Source of the DNA: JBGSKY01 sp041740995
GTDB lineage: Bacteria; Planctomycetota; Planctomycetia; Pirellulales; Pirellulaceae
DNA length: 64,000 nt
Assembly (NCBI GenBank): GCA_041740995.1
Contig: JBGSKY010000292.1
Span: 1 to 64,000 of the forward strand
Direction: 5' to 3'
This document shows positions 51,658 through 60,997 of the stretch, one piece after another. Both the position numbers and the translations under genes were made by a program. The notes under the pieces are model-generated. The model saw only the letters and a program-made list of their open reading frames with translations. It did no database searches and had not been told where the DNA came from. Numbering within the stretch: position 1 is the first letter of the stretch; every line of letters starts with the position of its first letter.

Positions 51658-53247
51658 CTAACTCTGTTTCGACCGAACGGCCCGTTCAAGCAACTGCTCC
51701 ATTTTTTCGACCATAAACCGCGTGTCGCAAACTTTCGATGCACTTAGCCGGTCACGCATCGTAGACCGAATCTCGCGCAAGCTAGCTTGTTTGCTCGGAT
51801 TGGTTGCATATGCGACCGCGGTTTGAATGTATTGATCAAGGTCAGCCACCGCGAATTCTGATAGGTGCGAAAACCCAACTATCGAACGGCTAGTCCGCGA
51901 CGCCCAACGATCTCCGTTAAAGCACAAAACGGGGACGCCTAGCCAGAGCGATTCCATTGTCGTTGTCCCACCGTTGTAGGGAAACGTGTCAAGCGTCAAA
52001 TCGATTCGATCGTAGTGCTTCAAAAACTCGAAATGCGATGCTGGCGGCAAGAAGCTGACCCGCTCACGACCAACGCCGCGCTCAGCGAAACGATCAAGCA
52101 AGTATTGCCGGTTGCATTCAGACTTCATTTCGCGATTGCCGATCAGTAAATGCGAAGAAGTCGCCTGGCAAAGAATTTTTGCCCATGCGTCTAAGACGAT
52201 CGGCGTAATTTTATATTGCGTCCCAAGGCAACCAAAGACAAAGCCATCATCGTTGATTGTGGAACGCTGATAGACTGGTGGTGCTTCGTGATTGGTTTGA
52301 AACGAGAGATAGCTTGTCGGCAACGTCAGCAATTCTTCGCAGTAGTGCCGCCGCTCAGCTGCATCGATCGTGAATCGATCGCCGACCATGAAATCAAACT
52401 CATCGAATCCGCTGGTCGCAAACGAATTGAACCAAGCGATCTGAATCGGGGCGGGACGGTGAGTAAACAATCCCAGCCGCGTCGGTTTGCTGTAGGCACT
52501 TAGGTCGATCAAAACGTCGACTTGCTCGGCGTCGATGCAGTCAGCCGCTTCCGCGTTGGAGCATGAACCAATCGGAACAATTCGCGGTTCACCGTGCAAC
52601 CAGCTCCATGTTTGATTCGCATTCGCCTTGTCGTCGAAGAGCGTGATATCGTATTTTTTATAATCGTGAGCGTTGATCAGCGGCCAGACTGGCTTCATAT
52701 AATTCGCGTCGCACCAGTGAGCGGAAATATAACCGATGCGCAGAGGCCGCTGAGTTCGTTTTGCCCGACGCGAAACGTTCTGCCGCGAATTTGGCACCGA
52801 CGACCGCAGGCCGGCTTCGTCCTGACGGGTCATTTCCGCAAAATGTTTTCGCACTTTTAGTACTTCGGAATTGTTCATCTTCGGCGCGTTGACGCAAATC
52901 GTGGCGAGTGATCGCAACGATGGATAGTGAGAGGTTGATGTCGCCACAGCCTGCAGCAAGTCGACTGCCCGATCGACGTCGCCCAAACTATTGAGCGACC
53001 GACCGAGCTCGTATTCTGCGTCGACGTTCTCCGGCTTCAGCTCCAGCGACTTTTCCAACGCACCGATAGCCTGCGCGTATTCGCCGATCTCGCCGAGAAC
53101 TTCACCAACGATTTGCCAGTCGCGATATTGAGCAGCGTCAAGCCCGATGATTGCATCTAATCGCTGCAAGCATCCAATTCGATCGCCCGCTCGGCGACAT
53201 TTTGCAGCCTGCGAACGAAGCCCGACGACACTCTTATCTTCCATCAA
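51658..53247 (-). CDS. TPR protein with SPINDLY/OGT-type glycosyltransferase domain (GT41)
   Basis: 529 aa: two or three TPR-like repeats (~30-110, YAQAIGALEKSLELKPENVD and AEYELGRSLNSLGDVDRAV), then the two-lobed GT41 catalytic region (~170-520): LRIGYISAHWCDANYM, DVLIDLSAYSKPTRLGLF, RPAPIQIAWFNSFATSGFDE, GCLGTQYKITPIVLDAW and DLTLDTFPYNGGTTTMESLW followed by LGVPVL. The His of the typical HxVxxF motif is SAHW here. Members transfer GlcNAc or related sugars to Ser/Thr of proteins; targets are unknown. It overlaps the upstream ApbE gene by 14 bases, suggesting one transcript. Confidence 0.88.
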   Translation of the reverse strand: MMEDKSVVGLRSQAAKCRRAGDRIGCLQRLDAIIGLDAAQYRDWQIVGEVLGEIGEYAQAIGALEKSLELKPENVDAEYELGRSLNSLGDVDRAVDLLQAVATSTSHYPSLRSLATICVNAPKMNNSEVLKVRKHFAEMTRQDEAGLRSSVPNSRQNVSRRAKRTQRPLRIGYISAHWCDANYMKPVWPLINAHDYKKYDITLFDDKANANQTWSWLHGEPRIVPIGSCSNAEAADCIDAEQVDVLIDLSAYSKPTRLGLFTHRPAPIQIAWFNSFATSGFDEFDFMVGDRFTIDAAERRHYCEELLTLPTSYLSFQTNHEAPPVYQRSTINDDGFVFGCLGTQYKITPIVLDAWAKILCQATSSHLLIGNREMKSECNRQYLLDRFAERGVGRERVSFLPPASHFEFLKHYDRIDLTLDTFPYNGGTTTMESLWLGVPVLCFNGDRWASRTSRSIVGFSHLSEFAVADLDQYIQTAVAYATNPSKQASLREIRSTMRDRLSASKVCDTRFMVEKMEQLLERAVRSKQS

Positions 53248-54316
53248 CAGCTCTAACTTCGAAGAATTTTTTGGCTTGTTCAGTCATCTTGATCTCAATC
53301 CCACGGTCCGATTCTATCTGAAACAACGCAGCAATTTTGACTCGCGATGCAAATTCTAATCCAGCGACATCCCCCATGACCATCAGCGCCGTGGCCCAAC
53401 CGTCGGCCACCATAGCGCGTTCGTCAACGACCGCAACGCTCCGTAACCGATGGTTGATCGGTCGATGTGTTCGCGGATCGATGATATGCGAGTAAGTCTG
53501 CGCGCCGTATTTCTTGGACTGCCGATATTCGCCAGAAACAGATAGGCAGCCGCGTTCCAACTTGCAATCGACAAGAGGTTGCCCAAGATTGGATGGATTT
53601 TCAATGGAGATCTTCCAGGCCTTACCATTTGCAGATTCACCGATCGCTCCAAACTCGCCACCGATTGCGAACAAAGCGTTCTTTAACTCGTGCTCCATTG
53701 CGATGGCTAGAACGCGATCTATCGCCCAGCCTTCAACAATCGCGTTCAGATCCAACTCTAACGGTAATTCCGCATGGTCGTCCAATGCACGCATAGAGAC
53801 GGTCTTTTCTTCGCGACCCAGTTCAACACGTTGCCAGCCAACCTGTTCGCTGCAGTCAGTAAGCTGCGTTTGAGAAGGCGGCGACCAATCAGCTCGGAGG
53901 CTTGCAACGTTCCAAGCATCGATAATTGGCTTTATCGTTGGATCAAAGGCTCCTCCGGTTTGTTCGCCCACTTCGATGGCTCGCTCTAAGACCGCAAACA
54001 AAGGTTCGCTGACAGTAGTCGGCTCATTGGATAAAGCATGGTTGAGTCTTGAGAGTTCCGAAGCTTCGTCATACAGCGAAAAAGTCGCGTTGATGTTCGA
54101 TAGCTCTGATTCAATCGCGGCCTGTAATCGGTCAAACTGTTCCGCGTCTACTGGATCACCAATGGTTAGCTGATAAGCCATTCCCATCGCCCGCCCAACG
54201 ATCAATGTCTTGCTTGGCGAGCTGACACTCACATTCGAGGTTGAAGGATTGCAACCAAATAAAAAGACAGTCGCCAGGATTATTGCGACGGTCGAAGTCA
54301 GACGTTGCGATTGCAT
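53234..54316 (-). CDS. apbE: Lipoprotein FAD:protein FMN transferase (ApbE)
   Basis: 360 aa from ATG 54316 with a lipoprotein signal (STVAIILATVFLFGC). The frame continues to 54589 but overlaps the gene upstream. Motifs: VGRAMGMAYQLTIGD, FSLYDEASELSRLN, GGAFDPTIKPIIDAWN, LDLNAIVEGWAIDRVL (NAIVEGWAID takes the place of NSGGIGKG, with a substituted loop), FAIGGEFGAIG, YSHIIDPRTHRPI and VADGWATALMVMG. It lies immediately downstream of a protein with two FMN-binding domains, its likely substrate; compare the cytoplasmic-type ApbE at 17972-18946. Confidence 0.9.
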   Translation of the reverse strand: MQSQRLTSTVAIILATVFLFGCNPSTSNVSVSSPSKTLIVGRAMGMAYQLTIGDPVDAEQFDRLQAAIESELSNINATFSLYDEASELSRLNHALSNEPTTVSEPLFAVLERAIEVGEQTGGAFDPTIKPIIDAWNVASLRADWSPPSQTQLTDCSEQVGWQRVELGREEKTVSMRALDDHAELPLELDLNAIVEGWAIDRVLAIAMEHELKNALFAIGGEFGAIGESANGKAWKISIENPSNLGQPLVDCKLERGCLSVSGEYRQSKKYGAQTYSHIIDPRTHRPINHRLRSVAVVDERAMVADGWATALMVMGDVAGLEFASRVKIAALFQIESDRGIEIKMTEQAKKFFEVRAVDGR

Positions 54317-54396
54317 AAATTCGATATTAGATTCGGCAGGTCTGTCGAAATACGGACTGACTTCAAAAGTAACTCGGAAAGACATTCTCATCGGTG

Positions 54397-56214
54397 TCAG
54401 GCGAGCGCGAGTAGGCCAATCACGCTGCAAGAAAGCGCGAGCGAGTCGGCCTTGCACCAGCGATCGCTGCGCGAATGGCGACGGACATATTGTAACAGCG
54501 CTCCCGTCGGACAACCGTAACGGCAGTACGCCATCGGTATCCGCAGGGAAACAAGCAGCCCAGTGATCGCCACCGCAATTGAACCCCACGCGGCCGCTCG
54601 CCAGGAGTATGCGTCAAAAGGTTCGATATTCACTAGACTTATCGGCAATTGCAGCAAGCCGACCAACAACGCCCAGCCGATCAGGAGCGGACGAATGCTC
54701 AGCAAAATCGTTCGCCATTTCCTTGACAACTGACCGGCAAGCTTCCAGCGGCGCGGCAGTAATTGCTGGACCGCTCCGTGCGGACAAAGATGCGAGCAGT
54801 AGATATTTCGCTGGCTGAAAATCGGCGTCGCCACTGCTGCAATGCTCAAAGCAACCAATCCGACAGCGGTCGTCCAAGGAATGCCACTCTGCGACCAGCC
54901 GACCAGCATGGCCAGCGAAAGCAGATGCCCGTTGATTAGACCAAGATAAACGACCAGAACCACTTGAAATACAACGCGCAGTCTCGCATTGCCGCGCAAA
55001 CCAGTCATCCCGATAATAAATCCGATGGCAATGATCAACAAAGTCCCGAGGTCGCTCGTTTTTACTAGCCAAGCGGTTAGCTCTTTCCGTTTCGGTGCAT
55101 CAATGTGTTCTTTATATTCCCGCGCCGTGGCAATGATGCCTTCAGCTACTGCCATGCTAGTCATCGTCGCACCAGAGACGCCTTCGATATCGCTTTGCTT
55201 CAGCTCCATCGCATTCCATTGCTCGATTGAATATCGCCGAAGTAGCTTGGCGAAATAGGCGTCGTTGCGGACGTATCGCGTGTATGGCTCGTTGTCGAAG
55301 CTCTCTAGAATTTGCACGTTAACTAACTCGCCGCGAAGATCGATTGCGATCCTTGCATTAGTCGGTCCCTGGTAGCCGATAATCTCGTCGGCCTCTGGCG
55401 ATGTGAACAACACAACGCCGACATTTTTTGCTTTGGCATCGAGCAGATGAAATAGGGCCGGAAAGGTTTCGTCACGCTGGATTTTGCTGGCCGCGGGAAA
55501 GATCGTCTGAGCATCTTGTAGCGTCAAATCGTAAGTGAATTTTGCAATCGGAAAAACGTTCCCCAGCCTTTTCTGAATGCCCTGCACGATCGCCAAACTG
55601 GTCAGTGTTGCACCGGCTACACCATCAATCTTTGCGTTTGCCGCCTGTTCCCAAGTCATCGCGTTCCAAGCGTTTTGAAAGCTCGCATCGCGTTTGACAA
55701 GTTCGACATGCTCATGCGTATCGCGGCTGTCGATGACCTCGATTCCGATGACTTTTTCGGCCGAATCGAAGGCAATCCAAACATTGGTTGGGCCGGAAAA
55801 ACCGAGAAAGCGATCGCTCGCTGGCGACGTCTGAATGATCGAACCAATGACTGCACCGGAGAAGTCTAAGACTTCGATTCCACCACGCCGATTCATATTT
55901 CCCCATCGGCTGGCTGATGGAAAAAGCGTGCTGACGCGCTCGATTGGCAACGCATTAATGCTTGCCTCTGGCAGCTGTGACAATGCCTTTTCATGCTGGA
56001 TGTGCATCGCGTAGAGCGAAACGGCGAGCATCATCAAGCGGAATCCGTGCAAGCAAAACATCTTCACAGAAATCAGCTTTCGCGGTGGCTTGCTTGGCAC
56101 AGGGATCAGCGTTTCAGGAATTAGATCGCAGAGCCGTCTCGGGCTTTTGAAAGGATTACGGCGCGGGCAGGATTTGAATCGCGTCGGCATGGACAAAACC
56201 GTTGGCAGATTCAC
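54397..56214 (-). CDS. Membrane protein with two FMN-binding domains and polyferredoxin-like Cys motifs (NosR-like)
   Basis: 605 aa from 56214; the exact start is unclear because the first ~20 codons overlap the preceding gene (an ATG at 56190 is an alternative). An N-terminal helix (~54-72) leads to two tandem FMN-binding modules (~85-215 and ~235-365), each with GPTNxxIAxD and ending IDGVAGATLTS (196-206) and IEGVSGATMTS (343-353), whose Thr is the flavinylation site. Then come membrane helices with YCSHLCPHGAV (473) and YCRYGCPTGAL (564), resembling the CxxxCP motifs of NosR/RnfD-type electron-transfer proteins. Probably moves electrons across or along the membrane to a periplasmic partner; ApbE is the next gene. 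Confidence 0.85.
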   Translation of the reverse strand: MNLPTVLSMPTRFKSCPRRNPFKSPRRLCDLIPETLIPVPSKPPRKLISVKMFCLHGFRLMMLAVSLYAMHIQHEKALSQLPEASINALPIERVSTLFPSASRWGNMNRRGGIEVLDFSGAVIGSIIQTSPASDRFLGFSGPTNVWIAFDSAEKVIGIEVIDSRDTHEHVELVKRDASFQNAWNAMTWEQAANAKIDGVAGATLTSLAIVQGIQKRLGNVFPIAKFTYDLTLQDAQTIFPAASKIQRDETFPALFHLLDAKAKNVGVVLFTSPEADEIIGYQGPTNARIAIDLRGELVNVQILESFDNEPYTRYVRNDAYFAKLLRRYSIEQWNAMELKQSDIEGVSGATMTSMAVAEGIIATAREYKEHIDAPKRKELTAWLVKTSDLGTLLIIAIGFIIGMTGLRGNARLRVVFQVVLVVYLGLINGHLLSLAMLVGWSQSGIPWTTAVGLVALSIAAVATPIFSQRNIYCSHLCPHGAVQQLLPRRWKLAGQLSRKWRTILLSIRPLLIGWALLVGLLQLPISLVNIEPFDAYSWRAAAWGSIAVAITGLLVSLRIPMAYCRYGCPTGALLQYVRRHSRSDRWCKADSLALSCSVIGLLALA

Positions 56215-58456
56215 TATCGAGTGTCACTTTTAACATTTGCCCAGCTTGCAAAGCGAACGTTCCCAACGAAACAAATCCGTACGGCTGATTTGGCGGCTGC
56301 CGCATATCGACGCGAACGCTTTGGTGCAAATCTCCCTGAACAATATTGATCGCTGCATTGGTCGCTCGATTGTCCGCTGGCTGAGTCGCCAACCGAATTT
56401 CATACGCGCCCGATTTTTCGATCAAGTGTGAAAACTCAATAGTCGCCTTGGCGCTGGCTGGGGCGTAACGGTAGCTGTTCCCGACGAAACCTTTCAAGCC
56501 GCCGCCGCTCTCCCATTTTCCCGTCGTGATCGCCGCTGAGTCGTCAATCACGATGCCCGGCAAGGTCGATGGGTCGAGTCCCTTGGGTGGGCCAGTCGAT
56601 GGAGCAAGCGGCAGCGCATCGGCGGGGATCGTAAATTCCGCTTCAACGTTTGGACGATGCGCTTTGCCTGGTAATTGAAGCAGCGAATCCATCTCAGGCC
56701 AGTAACGTTCGTAGACCGCGTATGGCAGACAGTCGCGGGCAACGCAGATCGACGCCGCCTTTCCAACGACTTCGCCCATCATTCCACAAGTCTTCATCAC
56801 ACGAACGGTACCGAGAGCTTCGTGTGTGACGCTGATACAACGTCCAGCCATGAACATGTTTTCAATGTTCTTCGAATAAAAACATCGATACGGAACTGGA
56901 TACCCGTAGTCTCGATCGATCCGCTGATCATGTTCGGCAATAGAAATGAACGGGTTATCGGGGAATTTTTCCGCATACTGTTTCTTGGGATAGTGCAGAT
57001 CGATCGACCAAGTGCTTGGCACGCAGCCGTCAGTAAAATCGCGTTTGGTTACGATATCGTCTTGCGTCAGCACGACGTCGCCCAAAAGCTGACGCGACTC
57101 GCGCGGCCCGCCGACGAAAGCGACCCACGTAAGGTAAGCCGACTTATGCTGCTCGGCCCCGTCGCGATTTTTCATCGCGTTAAAGGCCCCGAAGACCGCT
57201 CGCAGATTCCAGTCGCGGATTCCTTCAGCGTCGCCCAATGGATCTTTATCGAAACCCGATTCCCAAAACCATTGGCCATGATGATCAACTGGATATGGAA
57301 AGTCTGCCATGTTCAAATCCAAAGCCCACGGGGTTTCAGGAAAAGCGCGTTCCGTAGCATCGCCGTCTGTAGCTTCGTCCCAAGCCCACATGTTGCTCAT
57401 CCCCATCCGACCTTTGGCTTCGATCGTAAACTGAGCGCCAGCCAACTCGCCAAGCGTTCCGTGTCCAGTCGCGTCGCAGAACAGCCGACCGCTGAAGACC
57501 GATTGTTCGCTTGACTGGGTATCAAATGCGTGGACCGCTACGATTTTTTCATCGGCCATATCCACTGCGAAGGCATGGTGGTTGAGGAACAAGTCGATAT
57601 TGGGCTCCGCTCGTACGATCGCTTCCTTTCGCGCGTCACCGAACTCTTCGAAAGTGCCCGGCGATTTGGTAGCGCGGTCAGAAAACTCGTCAACAATTTC
57701 GCCGATTCGTGGATACTTGCCCCGTCGAATGTTCCCCATCGCCCAGACGCGGACCTCGCTGGACCCGTTGCCACCCAAGACTGGTCGGTCTTGAATGAGT
57801 GCAACTTTGCAGCCCATTCTAGCGGCGGAGATGGCAGCTCCCATTCCAGAATATCCGCCGCCAACGACGACCAAATCGTAGTCTGAATGCAGCGTCGGTT
57901 GTTCGTCGAGCTCCAACGCCGCGCGCCGCCATTGAGGTAGAATTTCGCTTTCGTTGGGCGGCGGCTCGTCTGACTTGGTAAAGCAAATCGCATCACAACG
58001 ACCGTCGAATCCGGTTGAATCGCGCAACCTCAGTTCGACCGCGGACTTCTTAATTTCGATTGTCCCGCCAGCCTGCCAATTCCACTGGGCTCCAGTTGTT
58101 CCGAATGTCGTTTGGATTGGAACATTGTCAATCAACAATTCAAATTTTCCAGGCTGACCTTCCGCTTTCCATCGAGCGACCCAATCCTTGGTGCGAACAA
58201 AAACGTGGTAAACTCCGGGCTCGGTGAACTTGACCATCGTGACTGCGTCTGCAACCGGTTGGCCCAATCCGTGCGCTAGTAGATAGGGTGAGCCCATCTG
58301 GCGAATGAACTGCGTGTCCAATGACCAGCCGCCATGCGATTCGAAGCTCTCAGCTTCAACCAGAACTTGCACCGGAGCGGCGACTGTCACCGCAGCGAAC
58401 CATGAATTCAAGCTCGCCAGCGCCAGCAAAATAACGGAGAAGATTTTCTTGAGCAT
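56156..58456 (-). CDS. Secreted FAD-dependent oxidoreductase
   Basis: 766 aa with signal peptide (LLALASLNSWFAAVTVAAP), a ~130-residue N-terminal beta domain (VLVEAESFESHGGWSLDTQF, carbohydrate-binding-like), the FAD domain from ~190 (YDLVVVGGGYSGMGAAISA, then GCKVALIQDRPVLGGNGSSE), a long substrate domain (GRLFCDATGHGTLGELAG) and a C-terminal beta domain (~640-766, YAPASAKATIEFSHLIE). The GNGSSE motif and ATGHG are typical of the family found in PVC secreted redox clusters. It overlaps the start of the FMN-binding gene by 59 bases. Substrate unknown. Confidence 0.85.
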   Translation of the reverse strand: MLKKIFSVILLALASLNSWFAAVTVAAPVQVLVEAESFESHGGWSLDTQFIRQMGSPYLLAHGLGQPVADAVTMVKFTEPGVYHVFVRTKDWVARWKAEGQPGKFELLIDNVPIQTTFGTTGAQWNWQAGGTIEIKKSAVELRLRDSTGFDGRCDAICFTKSDEPPPNESEILPQWRRAALELDEQPTLHSDYDLVVVGGGYSGMGAAISAARMGCKVALIQDRPVLGGNGSSEVRVWAMGNIRRGKYPRIGEIVDEFSDRATKSPGTFEEFGDARKEAIVRAEPNIDLFLNHHAFAVDMADEKIVAVHAFDTQSSEQSVFSGRLFCDATGHGTLGELAGAQFTIEAKGRMGMSNMWAWDEATDGDATERAFPETPWALDLNMADFPYPVDHHGQWFWESGFDKDPLGDAEGIRDWNLRAVFGAFNAMKNRDGAEQHKSAYLTWVAFVGGPRESRQLLGDVVLTQDDIVTKRDFTDGCVPSTWSIDLHYPKKQYAEKFPDNPFISIAEHDQRIDRDYGYPVPYRCFYSKNIENMFMAGRCISVTHEALGTVRVMKTCGMMGEVVGKAASICVARDCLPYAVYERYWPEMDSLLQLPGKAHRPNVEAEFTIPADALPLAPSTGPPKGLDPSTLPGIVIDDSAAITTGKWESGGGLKGFVGNSYRYAPASAKATIEFSHLIEKSGAYEIRLATQPADNRATNAAINIVQGDLHQSVRVDMRQPPNQPYGFVSLGTFALQAGQMLKVTLDSESANGFVHADAIQILPAP

Positions 58457-58495
58457 GTTAAATTAGACGGAAAGTATCAAAAGTCATGTCGCTGT

Positions 58496-59404
58496 CTACT
58501 TTTTGGGCAGCGGCTTGACGGAAGCAGGTTTGAATTGTTCTAGGTCCGGCGATGCGGTCCGTAAGCCACCGGCTGGCACTTCAAGCTTGGCTGACCAAGC
58601 AATTCCGTTGAGTATAACGCAACGCAAATCGTCGATCACCCAGTTCCCGTAAAAGTGCGGCATCACGATTGCGAAACCTCGTCCACCATCGGTCCGATCG
58701 ATGCACCAAGCAACCGGCTCGGCACTGGGCGACTCCGGCGGCAACATCGACGTGGCCAAGACAGTAACGTTCGCCGCGGGCTTGTTCGCATCGGGACCAA
58801 AATAGTTATTGATGTACGGTTCGTCATTCAACGTGAATGGCTGCCAACCGCGAAGAATCGGATGTTCGATCGATTTCGGTGTTATGGTAGCTGAATCAAA
58901 TACGCGAGCGATCGACTGGTGGTGAGCGCACGACTTGTTCGCAAAATAGCCGCCCATCCAGTGCAAAAGCGGATGATCACCGTCGGCTGGTACATCTTCA
59001 CCTAACAACCCGGTCGCGAAATGCAGGCAGACAATGCCACAGCCGCGCGACATCATCGTTTGAAGGTCCGCCATGATGGTATCCGAGTCAGGCATGCGCT
59101 CGGCCGGAAACGTGTCACCAACAAACACGACACTGTCAGCCTTCTCGAGCAATTCATCACCGTGCGGCCACTGGTCCAATACGTTCACTTCGATACCAGC
59201 GAGTTGAGCATTATTTTCCAAGCAATGCTCGATCAGCAATGCTGATGCGGCGACTTCATGTGTTCCGGGCGGATGCGTGCTCGGCCCAACAACGACCAAA
59301 ACCTGAGTAGATTCCGCGAACGAAAGACGGACAAATAAAAGAGACGCGACGATCGCGACGCCGAAAAATTTTACGGGCTTGAGCACGACGATAGTTCCTA
59401 TCAA
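58496..59404 (-). CDS. Secreted ThuA-domain protein
   Basis: 302 aa with a signal peptide (FGVAIVASLLFVRLSFAE). ThuA-like fold, related to class I glutamine amidotransferases: VLVVVGPSTHPPGTHEVAA, VLDQWPHGDELLEKADSVVF, GCGIVCLHFATGL, HWMGGYF, NDEPYINNYF, FAIVMPHFYGNW. The final motif replaces the GHFY of trehalose-utilisation ThuA and the Cys of true amidotransferases is in GIVCLHF. The next gene downstream on this strand is the FAD oxidoreductase; a ThuA domain is also fused in the protein at 26793-30185. Function is unknown, probably sugar-related. Confidence 0.85.
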   Translation of the reverse strand: MIGTIVVLKPVKFFGVAIVASLLFVRLSFAESTQVLVVVGPSTHPPGTHEVAASALLIEHCLENNAQLAGIEVNVLDQWPHGDELLEKADSVVFVGDTFPAERMPDSDTIMADLQTMMSRGCGIVCLHFATGLLGEDVPADGDHPLLHWMGGYFANKSCAHHQSIARVFDSATITPKSIEHPILRGWQPFTLNDEPYINNYFGPDANKPAANVTVLATSMLPPESPSAEPVAWCIDRTDGGRGFAIVMPHFYGNWVIDDLRCVILNGIAWSAKLEVPAGGLRTASPDLEQFKPASVKPLPKK

Positions 59405-59474
59405 CGAAGTTTGAGTGCTTTTCGGTTTTACTCAGCACTGCAAACCGCATTGTACTCGAAACGTCGCCGCAGAA

Positions 59475-60311
59475 TTACTCGAAGCCGATGATCGAACGAA
59501 CCGTACCCATGTCTGGATCGTCCGACGGCGTGTTGACTTCGATAACTGTCAATCGATCAAATTTCGCATCGCCACGTCGAATTGGAAAAACACCATGCGC
59601 CTGCGTCAGCACCGATGTGTCAAGCATTCCAATCGTGCGAGAGCTGCCGTCGCTGGTTCTGACCACAACCGCAAGTCGGTGTTCGCTCGCGATTGCCTCT
59701 GGCGTTCGAAGCAGCACGTGCAGCTCTTCGGCAATTGGGTCGTATGCGGCATAACCGCCCAGTGACGCACTACCATCGTTTGATGGTGGGGTCGCAGTCT
59801 CACTACTGACCCAATGGAATTCGATCTTCTTGGTTCTCAGCTCCGATTCCGCTTCAGCTCGGGCCGCTAGAACGGAAGCGTCAGGCATCGAAGCGGGCTG
59901 CACCTTCTCTGGCTGGCTTAGTGCCGAATAACCGACAACGACGCCGACCACACAAGCCGCCAAAGGATAGAGCCAACTGCGCAACGTGCTTGCTGGCAGA
60001 TAACGACGCTGCACGGAAGAAGCCAGTTCGACTGTACTCGCGCCGTCGGAGAGCGGCGCGAACTTTTTCACCGCGCTAGTTGGAGCCTCCGATCGGATCT
60101 GCGCCATCAACTTCGCCTTCAACGCTGATGGTGGTTCGATTGGTGGCAGAGAGGCACTTAGTGCAGCAGTCGCATTGATGACATGTTCGAATTGATGGTT
60201 GCATCGCGCGCAGTCACTGGCCAAGTGAGCAGACACTTTGTCAAATTCAGCTTCGTTCAAAATGCCGATCGCGTAATCATCTAGCAGTTCGATACATTGG
60301 TCACAATTCAC
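59475..60311 (-). CDS. Anti-sigma factor, RskA/RsiW-like
   Basis: 278 aa: cytoplasmic N-domain with CDQCIELLDDYAIGILNEAE and a zinc-binding-like HLASDCARC motif, a single transmembrane helix (~112-130, SWLYPLAACVVGVVVGYSAL) and a ~145-residue periplasmic domain (EFHWVSSETATPPSNDGS, YDPIAEELHVLLRTPEA, FPIRRGDAKFDRLTVIEVNT) of the RskA C-terminal type. The start overlaps the ECF sigma factor stop by four bases (ATGA), so the pair is coupled. It holds the sigma factor inactive until its periplasmic part is cleaved. Confidence 0.88.
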   Translation of the reverse strand: MNCDQCIELLDDYAIGILNEAEFDKVSAHLASDCARCNHQFEHVINATAALSASLPPIEPPSALKAKLMAQIRSEAPTSAVKKFAPLSDGASTVELASSVQRRYLPASTLRSWLYPLAACVVGVVVGYSALSQPEKVQPASMPDASVLAARAEAESELRTKKIEFHWVSSETATPPSNDGSASLGGYAAYDPIAEELHVLLRTPEAIASEHRLAVVVRTSDGSSRTIGMLDTSVLTQAHGVFPIRRGDAKFDRLTVIEVNTPSDDPDMGTVRSIIGFE

Positions 60312-60916
60312 TTTGCAATCCTCTCATCATTGCTAGCCGCAAGGCTTTGTCTCAGCCGTTCTAGGCCGCGCTTGATCGCCGTTTTGACGGTCCCCAAAGG
60401 CAGGTTAAGTTTCTCGGCAATTTGGATTTGAGTTAGCCCATCAAAATAAGCCGCCATCAGCACGTCTCGTTGAACGTCGGCCAGCGAATCAACTGCCGTT
60501 CGCAACGCTGTCACGTTTTCTTGCCCCGCCATCGCATCGGACGGGTCAATATTATCTTGTGCTCCATGCGTCAAACCGCCTTCGACGCATTCGACCAGCT
60601 TTTTTAATTGGTTGGCTCGCGATCCAATGGAACGCAACCGATCTACGCTTCGACAACGAGTTAACGTAACTAGATACGAGCGGGCCGATCCACGGAGGGC
60701 GGAAAAGCGTGAAGATTTATCCCAAACCTCGAAAAAGACTTCAGACAACACATCGGCTGCATCCGCTTCGACCCGCAAAACTCGCAAGCAAATTGCGTAA
60801 AGCGTTGATGCATATCGATCATACAAAGCTTCAAAAGCGGATTCTGCTCGACGCGCAATAGCCGCCATTAATTCTTCGTCGCTTAGTTCAGTTGTGTTCA
60901 AATCGGGCTGCGTCAT
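60308..60916 (-). CDS. ECF RNA polymerase sigma factor, SigK-like
   Basis: 202 aa. Region 2: FEALYDRYASTLYAICLRVL, DAADVLSEVFFEVWDKSS, then YLVTLTRCRSVDRLRS; region 4: LADVQRDVLMAAYFDGLTQ and QIAEKLNLPLGTVKTAIKRG. The FxxLYDRYAxxLYxICLRVL start and region 2.4 are typical of the group linked to RskA anti-sigma factors. Followed in the same transcript by its anti-sigma. Neighbouring genes (anchored protein, Tat ferritin-like protein, DUF4394 protein) are plausible regulon members. Confidence 0.95.
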   Translation of the reverse strand: MTQPDLNTTELSDEELMAAIARRAESAFEALYDRYASTLYAICLRVLRVEADAADVLSEVFFEVWDKSSRFSALRGSARSYLVTLTRCRSVDRLRSIGSRANQLKKLVECVEGGLTHGAQDNIDPSDAMAGQENVTALRTAVDSLADVQRDVLMAAYFDGLTQIQIAEKLNLPLGTVKTAIKRGLERLRQSLAASNDERIAK

Positions 60917-60997
60917 CGATTGATTGGCTGGAAAGTCTAGCCCGGCGGTTGTTTTCGTTTTGTCTGAGTCGTTATGAGACTCGTTTGCTGCGGACAG

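Noticed and set aside
51585..51660. Palindromic stretch with ctctccg/cggagag arms downstream of the GT41 gene
   Set aside because: It can form a hairpin, but there is no T-run on the minus strand and no match to the repeat families, so neither terminator nor repeat is claimed.
56675..57514. 279-codon plus-strand frame opposite the FAD oxidoreductase
   Set aside because: The opposite strand holds a full-length recognised enzyme and this translation has no family features.
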